NCBI GenBank assembly: GCA_905221615.1
Contig: CAJNDT010000001.1
Location: 3,534,265-3,598,264 of the forward strand
DNA length: 64,000 nt
DNA from: Symbiodinium sp. CCMP2592
Lineage: Eukaryota > Sar > Dinophyceae > Suessiales > Symbiodiniaceae
Reading direction: 5' to 3'
Below are positions 46,730-57,600 of this stretch, piece after piece. The notes beneath the pieces were generated by a model. It saw only the letters and a program-made list of their open reading frames with translations. It made no database searches and was not told the DNA's origin. Every line of letters begins with the position of its first letter. Position 1 is the first letter of the stretch. The position numbers and the translations under genes were made by a program.

Positions 46730-47067
46730 CAGATCTTTGAGAGGAGCCTGAATTTGGTTTAGCGTAATTAGCATGCTGACCTAAGGAGGTATCGTCGCTG
46801 TGATCATTAACGCGTAGCCCTGCTGGACTCGGCCTTTGAATGCTCCAACTAGTTACTAGGTATCATGAACAGCTTCTCAAGAGCTTCAGGGTCTACATCG
46901 GGTTTAGGGCTTGCCATGCGGGTTGGTGAGAGCTGCAGCATCAAGGCGCTTTCTGTGCGTACTACGTGGCTTAGCAGGACCTTCTGTTTCCAGCCAGAGG
47001 GTAGAGCTGCAGGCATACTGGGCAGGACAAGCGCTTTGATTCCCAAGCCCCAATGATGTCCCTTCCT

Positions 47068-47140
47068 ACCAGATCCATAGTAGTTCCTTTTGGGGGTTCA
47101 TATATAGAATATTATATAAGGTAATCCCAAAAAGGTTGAA
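47068..47140. mobile_element. Foldback family B, truncated copy
   Basis: Shares TAGTAGTTCCTTTTGGGGG, TTCATATATAGAAT and GGTAATCCCAAAAAGG with the copy at 48122-48210; the right terminus is lost. Confidence 0.7.
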
Positions 47141-47385
47141 ATATGCCAAAATCACCCGCCCCCGGAAGCCCCGGCCTCCGACCCCTGAAGCCCGGAAGTC
47201 TGCACGACCGTACGCAGGCGGGTGAGGCGTACATGGCCGCCTGCACACGCTGGCGGCGATAATGGATTTTGTTGTGATCTTGACAGCACTTCGAGAGCGT
47301 AGGGTCTGACCCGTTCGTTCGAGCCCTTGTCTGGGTTTGGGGGCTGTAGCCTGCTGGTGATCGGTTGGATCCGAAGGCTTTTTGT

Positions 47386-47475
47386 CAATGTGGGAGATTC
47401 AGAAAACCAGGATCCAAAAGCTCCACTGGCTGTATCATCTCCTGAAAAAACCATTTTTTCTGAAACTCCCACGTC
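47386..47475. mobile_element. Foldback family C-like element, diverged
   Basis: CAATGTGGGAGATTCAGAAAA faces TTTTCTGAAACTCCCACGT. The centre differs from other family C copies. Confidence 0.6.
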
Positions 47476-48121
47476 CGGGGACATGCGATGAATTCTCCCA
47501 AGGGCCCTCAAAGCCTTAGACTCGGAGTTGACAGAGGAGACAATCGACCCGTCTTTTCCAGGATTTGAATGTTTAGGTTATATACTCCCTTGGAAGAGCT
47601 CAGCTGTTTTGTCCTCGAAGTCTGTGCCCTGAAGTCCTGGGCGAAGTCTCACCGGAGTGTCCAGACAAAGGGCTGGGATTGGATGTCCCAGTTTCGAAGG
47701 GAAGCAGGACATATCCTGAATATGGTTTGGGATGGAAGTATGAGCCGTTCTTTGTCTTTGTTATGAATCAGAAAGGCTCTGGGTGCGAAATCTAAACCCT
47801 ACACCCTGCGTTCCAGATAGGATACCTTCTTGGGAGCACCATCATCTTCCTTAGGAGATGACTCGATTGGGAGTCTGCCTGCTATGCATCCCTCTATACA
47901 CACGAGAGCACCAATTGTAGATATCAAAAATCTGAACCTTGAACTCTCAACCACAGCCTTCTCGCACCCCTGAAAGCCTAAAAACTTATAAGCCCTAAAC
48001 CCTAAACCCAGCCCCTATAATACTCAATCCGGAGCTGGAGCGAAGCTTGAAGCTGGTTTTCAGATTCCAGCCTCCTGAATGCGAACACCAGACCAAGAAA
48101 GGCGGCGAAGATGTGAAGACG

Positions 48122-48210
48122 AGTGGCCATAGTAGTACCTTTTTGGGGTTCATATATAGAATCCTATAAGGTAATCCCAAAAAGGAACTACTATGAAGCC
48201 TATGGGTAGA
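48122..48210. mobile_element. Foldback family B, inverted orientation
   Basis: Centre TTCATATATAGAATCCTAT and GGTAATCCCAAAAAGGAACT is the reverse complement of the copy at 14339-14432. The right end is CCTATGGGTA. Confidence 0.8.
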
Positions 48211-49739
48211 GATACAGAACCTCAACTGCTTTGGACGCGCAGACTTTACCGCCAAGCATTTGTACGGGTTGGACACTGATAGGCACTTTCGACAAAAGTC
48301 AGATTTGGTAGCACGGTAGGCACCATCGCCTGGTTCGCAGTCAGAATCAATCAGCTGATTCTGGTCTCTTTGCACAGCTGCAAAAGAAGGGGTCAAAAAC
48401 ATGTGATGGTAGTGGGCACTCCGTTGTTCGGCTTGGTTGTTCGGGAAGACAATGGAACATCTTTCAGCCCTAAGCGAGAATTATGACCAGCACAGAATTC
48501 GTAATTGACATGCTGGGGTGCTTCTAGTACAAACGACTGGGAAAAGTTTGCGGTTGGCGTAGCTCTACGGGAGCGACCCTGTGTGTTGCGGGCGATCTTG
48601 CCGCACTCTCTGCTCGTCACTGTGTATCTTGCATTTTGTCTTCTTGGCCTCGTTACTACCGTCAGCCTTCAGTTTGTAGCATAGTGCTTGAAAGCATTAT
48701 CCATAAGTCCAGTTGCTCGTTCACAAGTACCCCAGCATTCTCACACTCATGGGGCTTCCAATAGCATCCGGCTCTGCTAAGTTTTGTCACCTCCACTACC
48801 ATTAGTATGGTTTCGTTTCGCAGGGTTCAAACAAAGTGAACCGAAGCCTCAAGCCTCCTCACCTGCGCAGGTTTGAGACACAGCAGAGAGTGGCGTCCGT
48901 GCGCCAGCAATGCAGTGCCGCGATTGTAGACCTACACCTAAGGCCCGATGCTATCACCGAACCCTAAACCCTAGCCCCTGAACCAGCCTTCCATGCATAT
49001 CTTCGAATCTATGGTCGGCGGTTTGTTCATGTGTGCAATTGTTTGTAGAAGGAGCTTATGGCAAGGAACCCTAAACAAGCTTTCTTTGTGCTACAGCCAA
49101 GTCTCTGCAGCATCTGTTCGTGCCTACACTCTGCAAAGCAGGGTGGAGTGTGAGCCTTCGGGGTCCTTAGACTCTAAAGCCCCCAAGGCACCAACCCTAG
49201 GATGATTACCGGATCTGTCCTTGCAGGCAATTCTTGGCCAGGTTTTAGGGCTCTTAGGGTTGAGAGGCTCCCTGCAGGCAGGGTCGAGACTTCAAGCTGG
49301 TCCTTCTGATGGGGAAACCGCTGTTGTTTCGTGCACTCTTGCAGACAGAATATAACAGTTATAAGCAGTTTAACATAAGTATAATATAATATCATAAAGT
49401 CCGAAGAGAGAACCATCCTCATGCAGGGTTGTCAGGGAAGGAGTCCCTCTGTTTCCTCGCACTCCTCCTTGCCAATGCCTATGGCGCCTTGCTTTGGTAT
49501 ATTGGTGAGTGGCGTATTTGGGTTTCGTTCGGGCGAGGACAAGCAGCAAAGCCGTCATGTCGTACAGTTCCAGGAGGTATGCAGTATAAGCGAGCTCAGA
49601 GCGCAGGGCCATCGTAGATACCATGAAGCTGTACAGTAACTAGCTGAAAGGCTGGAGCTTCAAAAGGGGCTGTTTCGTGTTGGCATTCACCATTAATTGT
49701 TTGCTCTTGGGTCATGACGACAGGCCGTAGCTGCCAACC

Positions 49740-50672
49740 CTAATTAGTAACTAAACCACATGGCAGGGACTTTGATTGAAAGGTTTCCGGTGTCAAAGGA
49801 CCATTTTCTCGACCGATTGATGCATCACTTTCTGGCATACCACAGAAAAGAGATCGATTCACAAAAATGACTGGCTTCTGGAGCGACCGCTCATGCCGCC
49901 TGTTGAACCTCACAACATCTCGCGACTGCCCTACATTTGTCGGCATCTCAAATAAAAAACGCATAATCTCTTGCCCATGAATCCCCGGTACAGGAGCGAG
50001 AATTTCGTACGGGGGATTTCTGCAACTGCAAGGTTCTGCGTCTTGGTGAATAGCCCCTTTGCTAGAGTAACCCTTATATACTCTTCGTAACCACCGAGAG
50101 ATATGAACTCCAAGCAGCAGACACGCTCTGCAGGGCTTGCGCTTCATTCAAAGCATACCTGTAGCAAGGATCCAGCTGCATGGGGTTTGTTTTCAAATTC
50201 CTTGTTGGTTCATGGACGGATCTTACGCACGTCTGAACCGCCTGGCTCAGATGCCTGCGATTTTCAAAGACCCGATATTGATGCTGTTGACTGGTTGTAG
50301 TTTTTTGCATTGGTAGCTGGTTTCCGAAACCGATCCACAAGACATGCGTTTGCTGATGGCGCAGTGTCGCTCTCGTTTTCTTTCTGTATTCATCAACCCA
50401 CTCACAGATGAAAGCACAGTCTGCATCACTCTTCGGCCTGTCTTGATCACATCGTCAGGCTGGGATGTCTGAAAGCCGGCGCCATACCACGTCATTTGAC
50501 TTAAGCGAAAGGCTATGCCGAATGCCATGTCCAAAGATGAACATCCCACAAGCCCAGCACATGCTGCGAATTCCTTGGGCTTCATGTTTCTAGCTTCCGC
50601 TTCCATCGGGTGGCATTCCTCGGGGAATATGGACTTGGATTGGGAACCCTTACGGCACCTAGGGAAGCACAC
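49740..50672 (-). pseudogene. Repeat-poor stretch with overlapping long minus-strand frames, possibly a decayed intron-poor gene
   Basis: Three minus-strand frames of 141, 88 and 135 codons overlap end to end (50672-50247, 50340-50074, 50147-49740), with stop codons or frame changes at the joins. The composition is mixed and protein-like (for example YGAGFQTSQPDDVIKTG and MRFLFEMPTNVGQSRDVVRF), and foldbacks and telomere repeats are absent. No family is recognised. It could be a frameshifted retrocopy, a minus-strand gene with introns, or chance. Confidence 0.3.
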
Positions 50673-50999
50673 TTTAGAGGCGTGCTGCAGCGAGAGGGGG
50701 ACAGGAGCTCGCCACCCTCAACCTGAACTCCAAAGCCTGAGCTAGCCCAAACCATAGACTAAACAAGCACCAACTTGAAGCAAGCAGCCCCTTAAACCTT
50801 GAAGCCGTAGTAGGTGGGGGGTTCTTCGGGGGCCATGGCTCCATACCGCGGATAACTACCAGGAGGCCACCTCTTGGGCTTAGCTTTTGCAAGCAGTTTT
50901 GGTTTCAGGGGTTTGGGAGTTTTGGGAGTGCAGCACGGCGTACTATCAATGAGGATGCACTTTTTCAGGCACTCGCACTAAACGTTGAATTCCCTGTAA

Positions 51000-51192
51000 T
51001 ACCCTCAACCCTAAACCCTAAACACTAAAACCCTAAGCCCTAAAGCCCTAAAACCCTAAAGCCCTAAAACCCTAAAGCCCTAAAACCCCAAAACCCGAAA
51101 ACCCTAAAACCCTAAAACCCTAAGCCCTAAAACCCTAAAGGCCTAAGACCCTAAAACCCTAAGACCCTAGAACCCTAAACCCTAAGACCCTA
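51000..51192. repeat. CCCTAAA telomere-like array
   Basis: Almost uninterrupted AAACCCTA and AAGCCCTA units over about 190 bases. Confidence 0.93.
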
Positions 51193-51280
51193 AGCTTCGG
51201 CATGTCGCAGGCGCCAGAAACAGCGCGTTTCGGCTCATGTTCACGCTGGCCGGGGCCCTCAGCTCAAAGTGCGTTGAGCC

Positions 51281-51397
51281 CATGTGGGGGTTTCCGAAAA
51301 TAGGGGGACCCTCATCTAGTACCCTAAATAGTAGGACCCGAAAAAAATAGGGACCCCAAAATCAGGTACCCCCCCTAATTTTAGGAAATTCCCATTT
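51281..51397. mobile_element. Foldback family C copy
   Basis: ATGTGGGGGTTTCCGAAAAT faces CTAATTTTAGGAAATTCCCAT. The centre has CCCTAAATAGTAGGACCC. Confidence 0.8.
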
Positions 51398-51550
51398 GCC
51401 TTCTTAAGCCCTGTTGTAAGCCTTCAGCCTGAATTAGCAAACCTTCACTGCGAAGCCCGAAACCGTAAATCCCCCGCCGCAGACTTCGATACCACTGCAC
51501 AACCTTCGAAGATACAGAGAAGAGCGCGACCGTAAGGTTGCCTCGCTCGC

Positions 51551-51660
51551 ATATGAGTAGTTGTCAAAATTATGGTCCCTTTTTGGGCACCCTAAATATT
51601 AGGTGCCGTACTATATTAAGGGCCAAAAAAAGCGACCATAATTTTGACAACCACCCATAT
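51551..51660. mobile_element. Foldback family A, near-perfect copy
   Basis: TAGTTGTCAAAATTATGGTC faces GACCATAATTTTGACAAC exactly; the ends are ATATGAGTAG and CCACCCATAT. The 110-bp element lies about 130 bases upstream of the CCCH gene start. Confidence 0.9.
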
Positions 51661-51787
51661 GAAAACCGACATGCCAAATGAACCAGCCGCACGGACTTGA
51701 CTAGGAACCGCTGGCTACGGCTCAAGATGTCAGATGTTAGATCCTTCTGGCCCGTGATACAGGCAGAGGTGCGGCTCCCTGAGGGAC

Positions 51788-52228
51788 ATGGCTTTGACAC
51801 AGATTCCTTTCCCTGCTGGGCTTCTCGGAAAGTTCGAGGCAGGGCAAGTCTCGTCTTCCTTCCAGGCGAAGCAGGCTTCTCCTGTGAGCTCACCAGCCAG
51901 CACGGGTGGCACATTCCCGGCTTTTGCGGACTCGCCGGTCTCGCCGACGGGCACGAGACCTGCGTTTTTCACTGCCAGCGCATGGGAGAAGCTTCGGCTT
52001 CATAAGGCCGGACAGTGCCATCCATGTGTGGCCTTCGCCTACAGAGCGGGTGGCTGCTACAAGGGCGACAGCTGTACCCACTGTCATTTTTGCACAGCGA
52101 CCGAAGCAACCGCTCGAAGAAAGCAACTGCAGGATGCCGCACGACAGCAGAGGAAGAAGCGACGACCGGCAGATCAAGAGAAGGCAGCGGCAGCCCGCAT
52201 TCTTGCGGGAGAGTCCTTCTGGCTTTGA
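51788..52228 (+). CDS. CCCH-type zinc-finger protein, single exon, 146 residues
   Basis: ATG to TGA is open without introns. Residues 1-70 are Ser/Pro/Ala-rich and probably disordered. Residues 77-102 hold the metal site: C77-x2-C80-x9-C90-x5-C96-x3-H100, with C99 and C102 nearby. Residues 103-146 are Arg/Lys/Gln/Ala-rich and probably helical. CCCH fingers usually bind RNA, and this compact GQCHPC...GDSCTHCHFC style is common in dinoflagellate proteins. An acceptor-like CAG just upstream (51767-51769) could serve spliced-leader addition or join an upstream exon, since the frame is open back to 51770. The lack of introns beside heavily split neighbours suggests a retrocopy or recent arrival. 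Function beyond RNA binding is unknown. Confidence 0.8.
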   Translation: MALTQIPFPAGLLGKFEAGQVSSSFQAKQASPVSSPASTGGTFPAFADSPVSPTGTRPAFFTASAWEKLRLHKAGQCHPCVAFAYRAGGCYKGDSCTHCHFCTATEATARRKQLQDAARQQRKKRRPADQEKAAAARILAGESFWL

Positions 52229-53050
52229 GAGCTAGTCTGCTTCGCTAATGAGCCGCGGTAGGGATTGGGACGGAACCTTGGTGATTTTGTGCAGCTTGCA
52301 GTCAAGCCAGCTCCAGCAGCATGGGCGGTGCCTGTGCCCGACTAGTGAGCATGCCACTAGATTTATGGTGCTTACACTCTGTGTTCCGTTTGCCCAAACA
52401 TCGCAGCGTGCAGTTCTACCCAAATACAACGACATGCCGCATCTGTCGGACAGGAACATCACGCTCCCTGCTGCCGCATCATGACACCATGAGGTGTATC
52501 TTGCAGCTTGCTTGACTTTTCTGCGGGGCCATAGGCCCCAAGCCCAAGCTGGCACGGCTGCGGGTTTATCTCAAATCAAGATAGTTTGCAACCATTAGCA
52601 CACAGGCCGCTCTCAGCCCGCCCTTTGCATTGCCAGCTTCGGGTGTCTCCCTGAGTTTGGACATGGCTTTCTCTAGCCAGGTAACTTGAACATGCGCTGG
52701 AGTTTTGGAAAGCGCTATTGCCATGGGCCCAGGGGTTTGGCGGATCCGTGACGTGATCGGCCTAAGGCTGGTCAGAGCATATCTCGCACCACAGAAAAGA
52801 CGACCCTTGGCGCTTCGATAGGTAATGTCAAGTGTTGCAGCATCATCTTGCTCCGGGGCTTGGGAGTACCATACTTTATTTTTTCTTGTAAAGGAACCAG
52901 TACGAAATAACAGTTTCTGCTTTTTTCTCCTTGGTTACCTAAAAGACCAGATTCTGTACAAATGCAGCGGACACCGAAGCTTCAGTGATTGCTCAGATTA
53001 AGATCTTCACAGTACCCGCAGGAAACTCAGAGCTGGAGCCCAAAACTGAA

Positions 53051-53115
53051 TAATAATAATAATAGTAATAACAATAGTAATAGTAGTAATAGTAGTGATA
53101 ATAGTAATAATAAGC
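53051..53115. repeat. AATAAT/AGTAAT microsatellite
   Basis: Imperfect AAT and AGT triplets for about 65 bases. Confidence 0.85.
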
Positions 53116-53156
53116 CCTCTCTGCCGCAGGGGAGCTGACTCGTGATCTCTTTCTGT

Positions 53157-53252
53157 TACCCATAGGCCCCAAAGTAGTTCCTTTTATGGGGATTACCTAA
53201 TAGGATTGTTTTTACGAACCTCCAAAAGGAACTACTTTGGGGCCTTAGGGTA
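53157..53252. mobile_element. Foldback family B copy
   Basis: TACCCATAGGCCCCAAAGTA faces TACTTTGGGGCCTTAGGGTA. Same orientation as the copy at 14339-14432. Confidence 0.85.
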
Positions 53253-54563
53253 GGGGCCAAAGAGGCACTTGTTCGTAATGCGCTTGAAATCTGCGAGTAG
53301 GGAATTGGACTTTACACGCTTTTGTCCTGAAAGCGCAGTCCCCAAAACCTAGTTCGGAATGTGGTCAGAGGGAGCCTGAGCGAGAGGCCTTGGTAGCGGA
53401 TGACGTCCCCATCAAGCCGGAGGCAGGGATTATGCAAAAAGTAGTGGTAGCATGAAGTGTGTATTGTCATGTCTAATATGGCTTATATAGTGTGTATCGT
53501 AGGAGTCTGGGGCACTGAAAGGTTTTGGTCAAAGCTTGGGACCCCCCCTCCCCCCACCCCATTCCTGCTGGCGGCCGCGATGCATTTATTTCGCGGTACT
53601 GAACCGAACTCCGCGATCCTGAATGACGCTTGGCCATGTCGTTTTACCTGGCAGCACCTTTGCACGCACCGCGGGCGGAGCTGCATTGCTTTGGTTCAGG
53701 TAGATTGTCTAGTTGTGGTGGTGTGCTTAAACCAAAGCCCTAAAGACCCTAAGCCCCGCAGCTGCTTTGCAATGGCTGACAGGATTTCCGCGATGATTAC
53801 CGAGATAGACTCAAGAAGCCGGGATCTCGATTGGGATGCAAACTTGATCTAAGAACATGTGTAAATTCCCTCAACCCTGAACCCTCATGCTGCATATGTT
53901 GGTTGTATGCGGACTCTTGCAGTCAGCATTCAAAGGTCCAGTTCTAAACCCTGAACCCTATACCCACGGAGCATCAGGCCTACCTAGCTTAATCCTCCTG
54001 GTCGCAGGCAGGCCATTCAGGAATTGTCAGCTGCTTCGTCACAGCCAACCATGGCTTCCATTCGAACACTGCAATCAGCATGGCTGAAAGGGGATCTCGT
54101 GCCCTTCAAATTGGGGTATCTTACGATGATTTCCTTGAGGGAAAGCAGTGCTGTGTGTTTTGCTTTCCTGTGTCTCTTGGTATCTGGTGCCGTCTTGTTG
54201 CCCTTCAGCTCGGGTGGCCGATGATGTAGGGCTTCTTAACGCCAGGGCTACCTTAAGTGTGGGGGGGGCCCTTGTGCGAAGGGTCTCTTTGGTTGGAGAC
54301 CTGTAGCCATAGCTAGCAGCTCGCATATCTGAGGCCAGTTTCCATGGCTACATTCCTAACTCAAGTTAGAGCGCTGCGTGTGGCCAAGCACCACAACAGA
54401 GCCCTAGGCCGTGGAGCCCAAACCCGACACCCCTGATGTGCATCCGTGGCCTCCACGGGACATCGGGCCCTTGCCATCTGCTTCTCATGTGCACCATTTC
54501 AATTTTTCTTGAAATGCTCATTGCCTCGCTCGATGACCGGACCAAGCAAGCCACAACTTCAAG

Positions 54564-54613
54564 TCATTCCGATGGTCTTCGGAAGGCCCTTTTTTGAATT
54601 TTCAACATCGAAG
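54564..54613 (+). CDS. RPC8: RPC8 exon: IPMVFGRPFFEF
   Basis: Acceptor TTCAAG|TC. Encodes IPMVFGRPFFEFSTSK after a split codon. Donor TCGAAG|GC, phase 0. The spacing to VGLC matches the family. Confidence 0.75.
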
Positions 54614-57600
54614 GCCCAGTTCCGAACCCCGAAGGTCTGGACGAAAAGGCACCTCTCAAAGTGCGCCCAGGCAGATACAACTGCGCTTCGTGGACCGAGT
54701 GCTGCCCAACGTAGGGCTATGCATCGAGTTCTACAACTTCGTGAGCATCAAGGCCGCGTCTTTTCCCTGAGACAGGTTTAGGATTTACGGTGCAGAACCC
54801 TCGGGCATGATTTGACGACGGGAGAATGGATTCGGGAATTCAGTTGAGTGTTGAAGCATGGGAGGTCGAGATTGCAGTGATGCTATCGGATGCAGCCTTG
54901 AGCAACCCCGAGACTCACTGCAGGATGCCATAATCTATCCTGGCGATGGTCAGCAGTCCTGCGGCGAAGCCTACATCAAGGCAAGGTCACTGGGAAGCCT
55001 GGCTTGATGAGGAAGATGTTGCAGCTGCGCGTTGCTCCTTTTCTGCCACTGCTGCCACGGCTGGGGCACAGAGAGCGAGAGAGAGAGCTTCAAAGGAACC
55101 CTACTCTAATTCTTTAGGCCTCTATGATATCGGCCTGATTGCAGGTCAAACCCCGAACCCGAAACCCCCTTGCAGGTTGAGTTTAACTTTCTAAACCCTA
55201 AACCCCAAAACCCCAAACCCTAATCAGCAGGGCAAAACCCTATTCTAATGATTTAGGCCTCCAACGATCAGCCTCATTGCAGGTTGAGTTTAATTTGATT
55301 GTCTTCCAGCCCCTGATCGACGAATGGCTGGTCAGGAGCTCGGTCGCAGGCTGGCGTCCAGGAAGGGTTTCAGGGTTTTAGGGTGTTAGGGTTTTATATA
55401 GGGGTTTAGGGTTTTAGGGTTTTAGGATTTAGGGTTTTAGGGTTTAGGGTTTTAGGGTTTAGGGTTTTAGGGTTTTAGGGTTTTAGGGTTTAGGGCTTTA
55501 AGGTTTAGGGTTTTAGGGTTTAGGGTTTATGGCTCCTCAGGTTAGGGGATTCGGGGTTTAGTGGTTTTTGGTTTAGGGATTAGGGTGAAGGGGCTACGGG
55601 AGGCAGAGTTTAGGGGCAAGAGAGTTCTTTTTGATATCCTGTTTGTCTTTCGAGGATTGTGCCTGCGACTGCTCTTCTCAGAAAGCCCATACAGAGGATG
55701 CCCCTGTCTGCTACCCTATGAGGGATCCGGATTAAGCTGTTTAGAGTTTTGGGTTTTGGGAATTCGGTCTTGAGATTTTGGGGTTATGGATTTGGTTTAA
55801 AGAGTTTGGTTTCGGGGCTTATATAGGAGTTTGGGTTGGGGGGTTTGGCTTTCAGGTTTCCTACGCCATACTACAGTATATGAACATCTAAAGTGTACAT
55901 ACTACGATACGCCTGATGTACAATAACATACAATATTAAACCGTGAACATCTAGAACATACTATGATCTGCTATAATAACCTAGGATACTGAAATACAAG
56001 TATACTTATAAAACACAATACCGAACTAGGGCTTCGTGTTGTGTCGGTCTTCTGGCGATCCGGAGGCCCTGTTTGGAGCTGTGGTTGCAGCAGTTTAAGG
56101 TTGTAGGGTTCAGGGATTAAGGTTCAGGGTTTCATGTTTAGTCCGTAGGGCGTAAGATTTAGGGGTTCAGGTTTCAGGTTTAGGGTTCTGGATTTTGGGG
56201 TGCTGGGTTTAGGGCATCATCGAGCGTGGCACTCTTCGTCAGTACAGGGTTTCATAAAGGGTTAGTTATGTTCTAAGGCTCTTCTGCGCAATACGGGTTG
56301 AGGGTTCCTGGTTGGAGGCGTTGTTTTAACTACTTGTTGTAAGGCGTTGTTTTCTGCAATCTCATGATCTTTCTCCACAGCCGACAGCCTAAACTCTGTT
56401 TTTTACGCAAGTTGATTGATGTATTCACATGTCTATCTGTACATCAAACTATCCGATTCCGCAGGTCAACTTGCAAACGGTGAACACTGAACACACTTCT
56501 GCAGGTTTCGCATGTAGGAACGAAGAAGGCACTCGAGACCCGGCAGCCCCGCCCAAAAAACATGAACGCCAGACCTCAGCAGCTTTCGTCATGTAGGTCT
56601 ACACACTAGGTGACAAGGATTTGGCTACCGGCTACCGGGCTAACGAGTTGAGGCATCAAACGCCGGATTTGGAGCCCGACAGCAGCCTCTTTGCCTCAAG
56701 CATTCCTGTGCTGGGGACCCCAGACGGAGAAGATCACTAGATGCAAAGTCAGATCCACGAAACCCACCAACCGAATACCCCTGAAGCCGAAAACACCTGC
56801 ATCCTGAACCATGTTCAGCGTAAGTCAATCCCTAGAGTCCTTCTGCGGAGGTCGGCTGGATAGATTCCTCCACAACGCGAGGGATCACTGTGTCGCTGGG
56901 CTTCTTCCAGGCCAGGCGGATATCTTGGGTTCTTTCCTTCTCTTCACTATATTCAAAAATTACACAATAACCCCTATTATAGTTAAGGTACTTATAGCCC
57001 TAGCTATTCTATATCTACAATTACACAATAACCCCTATAGTTAAGGTACTTATAAACCTAGTTATTCCGTCTTTAGTGGAAGATCTGATTAAGCTCTGGT
57101 CGTCTCGGGGTCGGTTCTGCGTCTCACAGCCCAGCTCGACAACACCCCGAAACCCTACACCTGGCTCCACCTAACAGGTCTTCCGACTGTAGCAGGGAGG
57201 AAAAGGGCCCTCAAAAAAAGAAGCCCCTAAACCCTAAAGCGCCACACCTTCAAAAGCTGCACCTTGACACCTATACCCTATAAACCTGAAATCCTGAGGC
57301 CTCATGGAAACCTGTGTACACTTTGTAGTAGCCGTTAAAATAAGGTCTACCGAAGCAAAATACTTCGAAGCGAACCTTGGAAACGCCCGTGGGGTTTAAG
57401 GATACCAAGATTCTTGTCGCGTCAAGATGCTCGTGTGAATTCGGGACCGTGACGGAAGGCCTGGCAAGACGAACCAAATTCTTCCTTGGCCCGGAATCCC
57501 CCAAACCCTAGGCCTCAACCCGGTCACCTGCTTAGAAGTTGCGGATGCTGTTTAAAAAAGGAGCTCAAACAAGAAAATAAACAAAACACGGTCGCCAAGC

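Larger units (their letters stand above)
46276..51787. other. No supported gene; foldback cluster and repeats
   Basis: Holds family H (46501), C (46628, 47386, 51281), B (47068, 48122) and A (51551) foldbacks, a CCCTAAA array at 51000-51192, and a repeat-poor stretch at 49740-50672 with long minus-strand frames. The missing 3' exon of the hydrolase gene should lie here. Confidence 0.45.
52229..54563. other. Intergenic; first exon of the RPC8 gene expected here but not identified
   Basis: Contains an AATAGT microsatellite, a family B foldback, and unique sequence. A small frame MADRISAMITEIDSRS near 53772 is coding-like but does not fit the RPC8 start. The missing exon should encode a short Met-start peptide ending in phase 1. 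Confidence 0.4.

Noticed and set aside
48190..48402. Coding-like frames on both strands (TAKHLYGLDTDRHFRQ on +, GDGAYRATKSDFCRKC on -)
   Set aside because: Both strands look equally protein-like, no family is recognised, and no phase-consistent partner exon was found.
54924..54980. GEAYIK segment taken at first for the missing C-terminal exon of the GH128-like gene
   Set aside because: Its upstream PGDG and the neighbouring exons on both sides form an unbroken RPC8 chain, so it belongs to that gene.
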